Source: SIG440 sp045646865 (GTDB lineage: Bacteria; Bacillota; Clostridia; Monoglobales; Monoglobaceae). From it: a stretch of 54,851 bases of DNA. Shown here piece by piece: positions 40,181 through 49,900 of the stretch. The stretch is from positions 1 to 54,851 of the forward strand of contig JAZRLM010000010.1 of NCBI GenBank assembly GCA_045646865.1, read 5' to 3'. Position numbers and translations under genes: made by a program. Every line of letters starts with the position of its first letter. The stretch's first letter is position 1. Below the pieces are notes generated by a model. It made no database searches. It was not told the origin of the DNA and saw only the letters and a list, made by a program, of their open reading frames with translations.

Positions 40181-41846
40181 ATATTTTTCCTTCTGTTCGT
40201 ATTTTCTTATCTTCTATATAAATATGCTTGTTGCATATATCAAAAGCTGCTCGTTTGTGTGAAATTATAACACAGGTTTTGTTTTTGAGACCTTTTATAT
40301 TCTGCAACAATCGTTCTTCCGTTTCTTCATCAAGTGCCGAGGTTGCCTCGTCAAGAAGAATTATCGGAGCATCGGAAAGTATTGCACGGCACACCGCAAG
40401 ACGTTGAACCTGACCTTCCGACAAACCCATTCCTTTTTCGCCTATTTCTGTATCAAGGCCTTTGGGTAGTTGCTTTATAAAATCTGCCGCACAGCTTATC
40501 TCTGCCGCCGCCATAATTTCATCCTCGGTTGCATCAGGCTTAACCATAGAAACCGCATCGCGGATAGTTCCCGAAAGCAACAGGTTTCCTTGCGGAACAT
40601 ATGAAAACAGCGGGCGTGAGAATTTGCCTACATTAAGTTTTCTATCCGACATCTTAAGAAAGATTTCTCCGCTTTCAGGAATAAATACGCCCAAAAGAAG
40701 CTTAATAAGAGTGCTTTTTCCTATTCCCGAAATACCTGCGATAACAGCAAAATCGCCCTTATCTATGGTAAGACTTGCATCTTCAAAAACTATATCTCTG
40801 CCATAACCAAAGGAAATTTTATCAAAGCAGAGCGCCTGCAATGACTCATACGCATTTTGGGGGTCAAGCAAATTATGTTCTTCCTTTTCCTCCGGCAAGC
40901 TGTCAATCTCTATAATTCGCTCTGCCGATGCAATAACCGAATAATACTGGGGAACAACCCCCGAAAGACTTGCAAATGGTGTTTGAATCTGGTTTACAAG
41001 TTGTATAATTGCCGTCAGGGTACCAAATGTTATGCTGTTTGTATATAATCTGTATGAACTCCATACCAACGCATAAAGAGAACCCAGACTGAAAATCATA
41101 CTAAGTCCCGAAGTAGAGAAAATCGTCAGGTTGCGGCGAACCATCTGCGCCTTATAATTTTCCTCCTGCAACTCTGCCGCCTTGTGAGAGATTCTGTTTT
41201 CAATCCCGAACACCTTTATCATAAGCAGACTACCCAAAGATTCCTGAAGGAACGACCTAACCTTCGCTTCGGTTTCCTGAACACGTCTGTGAGTTCCTTT
41301 AAGAATTTTACGAAAGGCTGTTATTACTAACAACAGCAAAATTCCGCCAAAGAGAAAGATAAATGCAAAATTTCTGTCAAGCCGCGTTAACGAATAAAGA
41401 GCATATACCAGCCCTACCAAAAGCGCAAGAACACTGGGGATAAGTGAAAGAATTCCGCCCGACACTACCGAAATATCGTCATTAAGCCTTGCAAGCAGGT
41501 CGCCGGAATGATATGCTGTTGCTCTTTGATAATCCTTTTTCAAAATAGCTGTAAACAGTTTATTTCTCAATCTCAGTCTCAGTCTTGCACCGATATGAGC
41601 TTCCATAGCCTGTCCAACAAGACGAATTATAATCTGTGAAAGTATAATCACAAGAAGTTTAACTCCGGCATTTACAAGCCCGCTAAAATTCTTTGCTACT
41701 GCCGCATCAATAACCAGCTTTGAAGTCAACGCAAACACAACCCCAAAAACGGTCAGCGAACACCGCATAATGGCAAGTATTACAATTAACAATATCTGTG
41801 ATTTGGAGTTGGAATATATCCATTTCAATGTGGCTTTATCTTTCAT
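40179..41846 (-). CDS. ABC exporter, fused permease and ATPase (half transporter)
   Basis: A 555-residue half transporter. Residues 1-310 hold about six transmembrane helices of the type I exporter fold, with the coupling segment HSGDLLARLNDDI. The ATPase follows: Walker A GISGIGKST, Q-loop SYVPQGN, signature LSEGQVQRLAV, Walker B IILLDEATSALDEE and the switch His in CVIISHK. It would work as a dimer. The substrate (lipid, peptide or polysaccharide intermediate) is not readable. It lies 9 nt downstream of the GT4-CsaB gene on the same strand, so export of a glycan or lipid-linked intermediate is a reasonable guess only. Confidence 0.92.
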   Translation of the reverse strand: MKDKATLKWIYSNSKSQILLIVILAIMRCSLTVFGVVFALTSKLVIDAAVAKNFSGLVNAGVKLLVIILSQIIIRLVGQAMEAHIGARLRLRLRNKLFTAILKKDYQRATAYHSGDLLARLNDDISVVSGGILSLIPSVLALLVGLVYALYSLTRLDRNFAFIFLFGGILLLLVITAFRKILKGTHRRVQETEAKVRSFLQESLGSLLMIKVFGIENRISHKAAELQEENYKAQMVRRNLTIFSTSGLSMIFSLGSLYALVWSSYRLYTNSITFGTLTAIIQLVNQIQTPFASLSGVVPQYYSVIASAERIIEIDSLPEEKEEHNLLDPQNAYESLQALCFDKISFGYGRDIVFEDASLTIDKGDFAVIAGISGIGKSTLIKLLLGVFIPESGEIFLKMSDRKLNVGKFSRPLFSYVPQGNLLLSGTIRDAVSMVKPDATEDEIMAAAEISCAADFIKQLPKGLDTEIGEKGMGLSEGQVQRLAVCRAILSDAPIILLDEATSALDEETEERLLQNIKGLKNKTCVIISHKRAAFDICNKHIYIEDKKIRTEGKI

Positions 41847-41855
41847 TTATATCAC

Positions 41856-44138
41856 CTATTTAAGAAGGTCTATTACCATATCAATATTCTTTTCTGCAAG
41901 AACATTATACTGATGACTTTTTTCAACCAGTTGCGTGCAGATTTCCTCCCGCTTTACCATTATCTCATCAGCAAGAGAACATAATTTTTCTGTATTGATA
42001 TCTTCCACCTTCATAGAGAATCTCTGCCCTGCAGACTCCATAACAGCAGCCACCTTTGGGTCATAATCAAGCGCTATGGCAGGAACAGAATTTTTTACTG
42101 CATAAATCAATGTGTGAAGGCGCATTCCCAGAACAAATTTAGCTCTGCCCACAATACCTATCATTGTTTTAGGTGGCAAACCGCCTTCAAGCAATCCACT
42201 CTTGCCATTAATTTTATTTGCAATCCTTTGTGAAATTGCTTTATCATAAATATCCTGCATCGGTACAATAAGAGGTATAATGCCGTATTTTTGCGAAACA
42301 GTATCTGCAAATTCTGCAATTTTGGTTTCAAATTCCTTGTCGCTGTATTTCCACTCTCTGACAGCAATTATAAAAAATTCTTCCCTTTCAGAAATTCCTG
42401 AACGTTCTATTGCCTGTTCAACCAGACTGACATCTCCGTTCTCCAGAGCATATACCGGGTCTGCAGTTACAAACACAGGTACATTGCCCTCTAAAATTCC
42501 CTGCAGTTCGTCACGGGAATTCTTTTCACGAAGGGTTATAAGGTCTGTTTTGCTTACAACCTTTTTAACGCATCTGATGTTTCGCTTTTTAGAAATCGGA
42601 CCTATACCGTTGGCATAAAGCATAACCTTTGCACCACATAACTTTGCCAGGCGCATAACTGTAAGATAATAATAAAGAGATGCCGAACTGGTAACGTCCT
42701 GAAGCAAGCTTCCGCCGCCGCTGATAAGCAGTTTTGTTCTTTTAAGTGCCGCCATTATGCTAAAGACATTAAATCTGTCAATAGCATTTACTCCATGTAT
42801 CCTTGCAGTCTCCTGCGGATTTTTCGAAAGCACCGTTATGCTTATATTAGGACATTTTTTACAAAGATTGCCGATAACTGCCGACAAAATCGAATCGTCG
42901 CCGCTGTTATGAAAACCATAATATCCCGAAATCACAACATCAATATCACGCTTGCTGTTTCCGTGAATAAGATACTTTTCAATATCATCAAGTTCTGCTG
43001 TATCAACCTGATTTATCTTTGAATCCTTTATAACAGAAATGTACATTTTAATGGCGTCGTTTGCCATAGTTTCAACCGAGTAATATTTTTTAACGGTATC
43101 AAGAGATACGTCGCCAAGACGCTTTCTGTATTCGGGTTTTTCAGGCGCAAGAACCGTCAGCAAATCATCCCTGAGCTGCTCTGTGGTTGTCATTTCACAA
43201 CCTCTGCAACAGAAGTTTGTGTCAATGGAAACCTGCCGCTTGTCCTCGTCAAAGATGCCGATATAGCCTTCATTACCCGCAATAATTGCAGGCTTTCGGC
43301 AGGCCATTGCCTCAAGTGCCGCACGGCTTACACCAACAAACACATCTCCCGATGCAACAAACTTGTTGATGTCAGTACGTCCGCCTGTTATAATCAAAAT
43401 TCTTGAGCCGATTTTTTCGTTCATAGCCTCGGCTTCTTCTTTTATCTTATCAAAATCGTTGCCGCCACCTACAATAACAACCTCAAGATTTGGAATATTT
43501 TTATATAAATCAGGAATTGTTTCAATAAGCTTATGTGCCGCATAGCTGCGGTCAACATCCATTCGGCTTACATACACAATTCGCGTTCTGTCTTCGCCAA
43601 AAGAAAACTCTTTGGCAACATCCGAAAAATCCACATTTTCCGAAAACTTTTCCATATCAACCCCGTTGATGGTCACTCTTATATTCTCGGGTTGGCAGCC
43701 GTAGTTGTCCACAAGATACTGCTTTATGTCGTCACTTACAGCAAGCGAACGATCACCCCAGTTGGTAAGCAAATTAAATGGGAATCGTGTGTCAAACACC
43801 CAATGGGCGGTTGTCACGAATCTGAAACCATGCTTTTTTTGCAACAATCCGCACAAAAAGCCCGGTATTCTGGCATGAGCATGGACAACATCAATCTTGT
43901 AATCAAGAATAATGCGTTCGAGTCTTTTGTAGGCACTTATTAACGAACTCAACTTTTTGTTATTGAGTGGAACCTCAAAATGCTTTATTCCCGCTTCTTC
44001 AAGTTCCTTTACATAAGCGCCGCCCTTTGAGGCAACAAAAACCTCAACGCCGCAACGCGCCAGGGCTTTGGATAACTCAACTATGTGGGTTTCCGCTCCG
44101 CCTATATCCAATTGCATTGTCGCCATTAAAACTCTCAT
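41856..44138 (-). CDS. csaB: Fused GT4 glycosyltransferase and CsaB polysaccharide pyruvyltransferase
   Basis: A 760-residue two-domain enzyme. Residues 1-375 are a GT-B family 4 glycosyltransferase (MQLDIGGAETHIVELSKAL, IVYVSRMD, VGVSRAALEAMACRKPAI). Residues about 400-760 are a CsaB-type pyruvyltransferase (VISGYYGFHNSGDDSIL, LLISGGGSLLQDVTS, VLYANGIGP in variant form, MRLHTLIYAVKNSVP). CsaB adds pyruvate ketal to the secondary wall polymer that SLH domains bind; an SLH protein is at 28729. The fused glycosyltransferase probably acts on the same polymer. LCP lies just upstream (21-nt gap), the ABC exporter just downstream. Confidence 0.93.
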   Translation of the reverse strand: MRVLMATMQLDIGGAETHIVELSKALARCGVEVFVASKGGAYVKELEEAGIKHFEVPLNNKKLSSLISAYKRLERIILDYKIDVVHAHARIPGFLCGLLQKKHGFRFVTTAHWVFDTRFPFNLLTNWGDRSLAVSDDIKQYLVDNYGCQPENIRVTINGVDMEKFSENVDFSDVAKEFSFGEDRTRIVYVSRMDVDRSYAAHKLIETIPDLYKNIPNLEVVIVGGGNDFDKIKEEAEAMNEKIGSRILIITGGRTDINKFVASGDVFVGVSRAALEAMACRKPAIIAGNEGYIGIFDEDKRQVSIDTNFCCRGCEMTTTEQLRDDLLTVLAPEKPEYRKRLGDVSLDTVKKYYSVETMANDAIKMYISVIKDSKINQVDTAELDDIEKYLIHGNSKRDIDVVISGYYGFHNSGDDSILSAVIGNLCKKCPNISITVLSKNPQETARIHGVNAIDRFNVFSIMAALKRTKLLISGGGSLLQDVTSSASLYYYLTVMRLAKLCGAKVMLYANGIGPISKKRNIRCVKKVVSKTDLITLREKNSRDELQGILEGNVPVFVTADPVYALENGDVSLVEQAIERSGISEREEFFIIAVREWKYSDKEFETKIAEFADTVSQKYGIIPLIVPMQDIYDKAISQRIANKINGKSGLLEGGLPPKTMIGIVGRAKFVLGMRLHTLIYAVKNSVPAIALDYDPKVAAVMESAGQRFSMKVEDINTEKLCSLADEIMVKREEICTQLVEKSHQYNVLAEKNIDMVIDLLK

Positions 44139-44159
44139 ACTAACATTCCTTTTTATATG

Positions 44160-45143
44160 TTATTCTGTTTCAGCCTTATCAGATTCCGATGAGGGACTGA
44201 ATTTTGTTTTAACCAACTCTTCCAGCTTTGCATCATCGCACAAGAAATAGGATACACCATTAATTGTACGGGGTTCTCCGGGTAGCTGTACCATATTAAC
44301 AGTTTCAGAGCTTATTTTTTCAATTGCACCAATATGTTGCAACAAATCCTGCAAGGTATAATCTGTTCTTACGTTGTCGCAAATAATTTCAAACAGTTCC
44401 TTGGCTTTACTTAAGGTTTCGGCATTCAGCTTCTGAGCAACAAGAGCCCTGACAAACTCCTGCTGTGCCTTAATTCTTCCCAGGTCGCCTTCTGCATAAC
44501 CCCGATAGCCGGGGTTTCCCTGTCTGAAACGCACAAAGCCATGTGCCGCTTTACCGTCAAGATGCTGCATTCCTGCCGGAATGTCAATGTGAAGGTTCTG
44601 AACCGGATCATCATATTTCATATGGAACGGAACATTAAAATCAACTCCGCCAATAGCATCAATAATCTCTTCAAATCCGTCAAAATTAACTGTCATAAAA
44701 TGATGAATCGGCAATCCGGTTAGCAGCCTTACCTTTTCTACACAATATTCCTCGGGCTCCTTATACTTTCCGTATCCCTTTTTGACTTTGTTTACACCAA
44801 TTCCCAAAAGGGCATTTATCTTTTGATAATATCCGTTGCCAATATGAACTCTGGTATCACGGGGAATAGAAAGAATATTCACCTCATTTGTATGCCCGTT
44901 AAGACTGGCCAGCATCATGGTATCGCTTCGCATACCGCTTTCATCTGTGCCAAGGAGCAGAATGTTAACCATTCCCACGTCGTGCCAGGTGGACTCATCA
45001 AGTGTCGAAAGTATGATTTGCTGCCCCAAATGCGTCTCTGCCAGCAGCTTTGCAGACAAAACTCCCCCAACCGAGGCAGAAAGAATACAGAATATACATA
45101 CCAGAGATAATATAATATTTCCTTTTTTACTAAACATGCTCAA
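44160..45143 (-). CDS. LytR-CpsA-Psr (LCP) family wall-polymer ligase
   Basis: A 327-residue membrane-anchored protein: one transmembrane helix (about 10-32) and an extracellular LCP domain with VNILLLGTDESGMRSDTMML, ILSIPRDTRVHIG, INALLGIG, FDGFEEIIDAIGGVDF, LDGKAAHGFVRFRQ and the arginine-rich EGDLGRIKAQQEFVRAL. LCP proteins attach undecaprenyl-linked teichoic-acid-like polymers or capsule to peptidoglycan. Next to csaB it is likely to attach the pyruvylated polymer. The start is taken as TTG 45143 (AAAGG 13 nt upstream); ATG two codons on is an alternative. Confidence 0.94.
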   Translation of the reverse strand: MSMFSKKGNIILSLVCIFCILSASVGGVLSAKLLAETHLGQQIILSTLDESTWHDVGMVNILLLGTDESGMRSDTMMLASLNGHTNEVNILSIPRDTRVHIGNGYYQKINALLGIGVNKVKKGYGKYKEPEEYCVEKVRLLTGLPIHHFMTVNFDGFEEIIDAIGGVDFNVPFHMKYDDPVQNLHIDIPAGMQHLDGKAAHGFVRFRQGNPGYRGYAEGDLGRIKAQQEFVRALVAQKLNAETLSKAKELFEIICDNVRTDYTLQDLLQHIGAIEKISSETVNMVQLPGEPRTINGVSYFLCDDAKLEELVKTKFSPSSESDKAETE

Positions 45144-45240
45144 TTTAAATCATTTGCCTTTCTTAACAAGTTTAAACAATCAATACAACAATACATTATA
45201 TCACCAATTTTATAAGGCTGTCAATTATTTGCATCAAAAA

Positions 45241-45522
45241 CTACATCTCGCAAATATTTTTCTCGCTTCGTCTGTAAAGCACAAACTTGTTGCCCATAAC
45301 AATTACAACCTGAGAAGCAGTTTCCTTTGCCAGCTCCTCTGCCGCTTCCCGTATATCAAGCATAGAATTTTCAAGAACGTGAACCTTAATAAGCTCTCTT
45401 GCCGCAAGTGCCGCCTCGGTAGATTTTATTACATTCTCCGAGATGCCGTCCTTTCCTATCTGATATAACGCAGGCACATTTGCCGCCAGACTTTTGAGAT
45501 ATGCTCTTTCTTTACTTGTCAT
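45241..45522 (-). CDS. yhbY: YhbY-family RNA-binding protein
   Basis: A 93-residue CRM-domain protein associated with 50S ribosomal precursors. MTSKERAYLKSLA at the start, YQIGKDGISENVI, LIKVHVLEN and VVIVMGNKFVLYRRS with the GNKFVLYR core are diagnostic. Full length for the family. AAAAGGAG precedes the ATG. It follows LCP upstream in the map but is transcribed before it; rsmA lies immediately upstream with 20 nt between, suggesting co-transcription with this rRNA methylase. Confidence 0.95.
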   Translation of the reverse strand: MTSKERAYLKSLAANVPALYQIGKDGISENVIKSTEAALAARELIKVHVLENSMLDIREAAEELAKETASQVVIVMGNKFVLYRRSEKNICEM

Positions 45523-45542
45523 TTGTTTTTCTCCTTTTCTTT

Positions 45543-46394
45543 TTACAATAAATCTGATAACCTTGCAAACTGTTCAAGGCTAAGTTTTTCTCCTCGTATA
45601 TTTATATCAAGACCCATTTCTTCAAGGGCACTTTGAACAGAATCCTTTCCTATATTAATATAAGGACTTTTTGAAAGCGCATTAAGAAGAGTCTTTCTTC
45701 TTTGTCCAAATGCCGATTTAATAATGGCAAACATCTTATCTTTATCCTGAACCTCAACAGTGGGTTTGTCCTGAACCTCCAGATGTATAACCACCGAAGC
45801 AACCTTTGGCTGAGGCATAAAACAATGGGGCTCTGCCTTGGTTATTATCTTTGGAATGGTATAAAACTGTACCGCCGCCGAAAGTGCACCGTAGTCTTTA
45901 CCACCAGGTGGTGCCGCCATACGGTCAGCGACCTCCTTCTGCACCATTACTGTCAACGATTTAACAGGGATTTCTTCTTCTAAAAATTTCATTATTATAG
46001 GTGTTGTAATATAATAAGGAAGGTTTGCCACAACGTGTACCGGTTTATCACCAAATTTCTCAGCAATCAACGCCTTTAAATCAACCTTCAGCACATCCTC
46101 ATTTACAATTGACACATTATCAAACTCGCCAAGAGTATAATTAAGAAGCGGCATAAGACTTTTATCAATCTCAACCGCAACGACCTCTCCGGCACCCATA
46201 GCAAGTTCTCGGGTAAGAACTCCGGCACCGGGACCGATTTCCAGCGCGCAGGAATCTTTGTCAATGCCTGAACCAATAACTATTTTATCCAGAACATTTT
46301 TATCAATCAGAAAATTCTGCCCCAAAGATTTAGAGAATGAAAATCCATGCATCTCGATAACATTTTTCAGTTCGGAAGGAGTGTAAAGCTTCAT
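45543..46394 (-). CDS. rsmA: 16S rRNA (adenine-1518-N6/1519-N6)-dimethyltransferase
   Basis: A 283-residue KsgA/RsmA enzyme dimethylating A1518 and A1519 late in 30S maturation. Motifs: FSKSLGQNFLID, ALEIGPGAGVLTRELA (SAM site), VVANLPYYITTPI (catalytic NLPY), VMVQKEVADR and FGQRRKTLLNAL near the C-terminal domain. ATG 46394 is chosen: GGAG lies 6 nt upstream, while the ATG four codons earlier is too close to AAAGG and the farthest in-frame GTG lacks a site. Downstream lies yhbY in the same direction. The divergent gene is rpoB. Confidence 0.96.
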   Translation of the reverse strand: MKLYTPSELKNVIEMHGFSFSKSLGQNFLIDKNVLDKIVIGSGIDKDSCALEIGPGAGVLTRELAMGAGEVVAVEIDKSLMPLLNYTLGEFDNVSIVNEDVLKVDLKALIAEKFGDKPVHVVANLPYYITTPIIMKFLEEEIPVKSLTVMVQKEVADRMAAPPGGKDYGALSAAVQFYTIPKIITKAEPHCFMPQPKVASVVIHLEVQDKPTVEVQDKDKMFAIIKSAFGQRRKTLLNALSKSPYINIGKDSVQSALEEMGLDINIRGEKLSLEQFARLSDLL

Positions 46395-46429
46395 ATTAAT
46401 CTCCATAGCCTTTCCGCCCACAAATAATT

Positions 46430-46652
46430 ATTGTGAAATCTCCTCACTCTTATCCGCGGGCGAAATAAGGCGTGTAATGGAGATTACGCACATCGTCGTT
46501 TCGCACTTTGTGCGAAAATTTCGACGGTGCAATTGTGATAGAATGAATAGCGTGATTTATCACGTTATTCCTCTCATTAAAAAGGCATCAAGCCCCAAAT
46601 CAGCTCAATGCCTTATCCAAAAATATTTTCACCAAAAATTTGCAAAAACACA
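46430..46652. repeat. Gene-free stretch with three hairpins between rsmA and the rpoB promoter
   Basis: No gene is supported. TTTCGCAC/GTGCGAAA (46499-46517) is nested inside CGTCG/CGACG. AATAGCGTGAT/ATCACGTTATT (46544-46568) forms an 11-bp stem with one G-T pair. AAGGCAT/ATGCCTT (46582-46613) encloses a 19-nt loop and is followed on the minus strand by TTTTT, so it may terminate a minus-strand transcript starting upstream of it, or block antisense from the rpoB promoter region. I do not recognise the element. Confidence 0.5.
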
Positions 46653-46681
46653 TTGACAAAGGCAAAACCTTGTGATATAAT
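46653..46681 (+). promoter_or_regulatory. Sigma-A promoter of rpoBC
   Basis: TTGACA (46653-46658), 17-nt spacer, TATAAT (46676-46681), full consensus. It leaves a leader of about 230 nt before rpoB, which contains ACTGTATTTGCAGT (near 46738) and GGGCACTTTGCCC (near 46873) hairpins. Confidence 0.85.
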
Positions 46682-46917
46682 AGTTACCTATTATAGTGCG
46701 TACTTTTGCGTATTTTCAAATTTCACCCATATTTTTTACTGTATTTGCAGTATATCACATATGTATGAAAAATGCAATAGTTGTTTAAAATATTTTTGTG
46801 AAATTTTTACCAGTTCACGAAAATTAATACAATATATTGTGCTGCTATGCGTGCTTAATATACAATGCGACGGGCACTTTGCCCTATGCGCAAATCTAAC
46901 GAAGAGGTGATTATTTT

Positions 46918-49900
46918 ATGGTACATCCGGTGAAACTCGGCAGAAATACCCGAATGAGCTATGGTAAGATTAGGGAAGTTATTGATATGCCCAATCTTAT
47001 CGAAATCCAGAAAAATTCTTATGACTGGTTTTTAAACGAAGGCTTGAAAGAAGTCTTCCACGATGTGTCACCTATCACTGACTACACCGGCAATCTTATT
47101 CTGGAATTTATTGATTACAGAATAGATATGAACCCCAAATACGACATTGAGGAGTGTAAGGAACGTGACGCTACATACGCGGCACCACTCAGAGTTAAGG
47201 TTCGTCTTATCAATAAAGAAACCGGTGAAGTTAAGGAGCAGGAAATCTTTATGGGCGATTTCCCCATTATGACTCCGTCAGGTACCTTTATTATAAACGG
47301 CGCTGAACGTGTTATCGTCAGCCAGCTTGTCCGTGCCCCAAGCGTATACTTCGCTGAAAAGTACGACAAAATCGGTAAAAAGCTATTCTCATCACAGGTT
47401 ATCCCCAACCGTGGTGCTTGGCTCGAATACGAAACCGATAGTAACGATCTTTTCCACGTTAAAATCGATAAAATGAGAAAAACTCCCATCACCGTTCTTA
47501 TTCGTGCTTTGGGTGTTGGTACCGATGCAGAAATCACCGAACTCTTTGGTGAAGACGAACGCATTATGCGTACAATGGAAAAGGATACAACCAAAACTGT
47601 TGAAGAAGGTCTTCTTGAGATTTATCGTAAGCTCCGTCCGGGCGAACCCCCAACGGTTGAAAGTGCAAAATCTCTTATTACAAATCTCTTCTTTGACCCC
47701 AAGCGTTATGACCTTGCCCGTGTAGGCAGATATAAGTTCAACAAAAAGCTCCGTATGGCTGCACGTATTATCGGTCAGGTTTCGGCTGAAAACATTGTTG
47801 ACCAGGAAACAGGCGAACTTATCGTTTCTGCAGGTGAAACAATAACCAAGGAAATGGCCCACGCACTTGAAGTTGCTAACATTAATAAGGTTGTAATCAA
47901 GGTTGATGACGAGCACACAACCAACGTTATTTCAAACGGTATGGTTGACCTTCACGACTTTGTTGAATACAATCCAAGAGATTATGAAATAAACGAAAAT
48001 GTTCGTTATTCTGTTCTTAAAGAAATTATGGACGAGTTCCCCGATGTTAATTCTGATGAGTTCAAGAATGCTCTTCGCGAACGTCGTGACGAGCTTATCC
48101 CCAAACATATTCTTGTTGACGATATTCTTGCTTCCATTTCTTATGTAGGCAACCTTGCAGCTGGTCTCGGCAGCGTTGATGACATAGACCATCTTGGCAA
48201 CCGTCGTCTCCGCAGCGTTGGCGAACTTCTGCAGAACCAGTTCAGAATCGGTCTTTCAAGAATGGAAAGAGTTGTTCGTGAAAGAATGTCAACTCAGGAT
48301 CTGGATGTTGTTACACCTCAGACCCTTATCAACATTCGCCCCGTAACATCAGCAGTTAAAGAATTCTTTGGTTCATCCCAGCTTTCACAGTTTATGGACC
48401 AGATTAACCCCCTTGGTGAGCTTACTCACAAGAGAAGACTTCCAGCACTTGGGCCCGGCGGTCTTTCAAGAGAAAGAGCAGGCGTTGAAGTGCGTGACGT
48501 TCACCATTCACACTACGGACGTATGTGTCCTATCGAGACACCTGAAGGTCCTAACATCGGTCTTATCAACTCACTTTCAGGCTTTGCAAAGGTAAATGAA
48601 TACGGCTTTATTGAAGCTCCTTACCGCAAAGTTGACAAGGAAAACGGTCGAGTAACCGATGATGTTGAATATATCACAGCCGATACAGAAGAAGGATTTT
48701 ACATTGCGCAGGCAAACGAGCCTCTTGACGAAAACGGAAAGTTCATTGCTAAAAAGGTAGTTACAAGATATAAGGATGAATTCCTTGAAATATCTGCAGA
48801 GCCCGGCAAATGCCAGGTTGACTATATGGACGTATCTCCCCGTCAGGTAACTTCAATTGCTACAGCAATGATACCCTTCCTTGAAAACGACGATGCTAAC
48901 CGTGCCCTGATGGGTTCAAACATGCAGCGTCAGGCAGTTCCGCTTCTCTGTCCCGAATCTCCTATTATCGGTACAGGTATGGAATTCAAAACAGCTAAAG
49001 ACTCCGGCGTTTGTATTCTTGCAAACCGCAGCGGTGTTGTTAAGAAGGTTTCTGCACGTCAGATTGAAATTGCAACGGATGACGGCGATACAGATACCTA
49101 TAAGCTTATCAAGTTTATGCGTTCTAACCAGGGTATGTGCATCAACCAGCGTCCTATCGTTGTAGAGGGCGAAAGAGTTGAAGCAGGCGACATTATTGCC
49201 GACGGTCCCTCAACAAAGAACGGTGAAATCGGTCTTGGACGAAACATCCTTATCGGTTTTATGACTTGGGAAGGCTACAACTACGAGGATGCTATGCTTA
49301 TCAGCGAACAGCTTGTTAAGGATGATATCCTTACATCAATTCATATTGAAGAATACGAAATCGAATCACGTGATACCAAGCTTGGTCCTGAAGAAATCAC
49401 CCGTGACATTCCTAACGTAGGTGAGGATGCTCTTAAAGACCTTGACGAACGCGGAATTATCCGTATCGGTGCCGAAGTTTCAAGCGGCGACATCCTTGTT
49501 GGTAAAGTTACACCCAAGGGCGAAACCGAACTTTCTGCCGAAGAACGTCTCCTCAGAGCAATCTTTGGTGAAAAGGCACGCGAGGTTCGTGACACATCTC
49601 TCCGTGTACCCCACGGCGAATACGGTATCATTGTTGATGTTAAAGTATTTACACGTGAAAACAGCGACGAGCTTCCTCCCGGTGTATCACAGATAGTTCG
49701 CTGCTACATCGCTCAGAAGAGAAAGATTTCTGTGGGCGATAAAATGGCAGGTCGTCACGGTAACAAGGGTGTTATTTCAAGAATTCTTCCTGAAGAAGAT
49801 ATGCCCTTCCTCCCCGACGGCACACCGCTCCAGATTGTACTCAACCCCTTGGGCGTACCTTCACGTATGAACATCGGTCAGGTACTTGAAGTACATCTTG

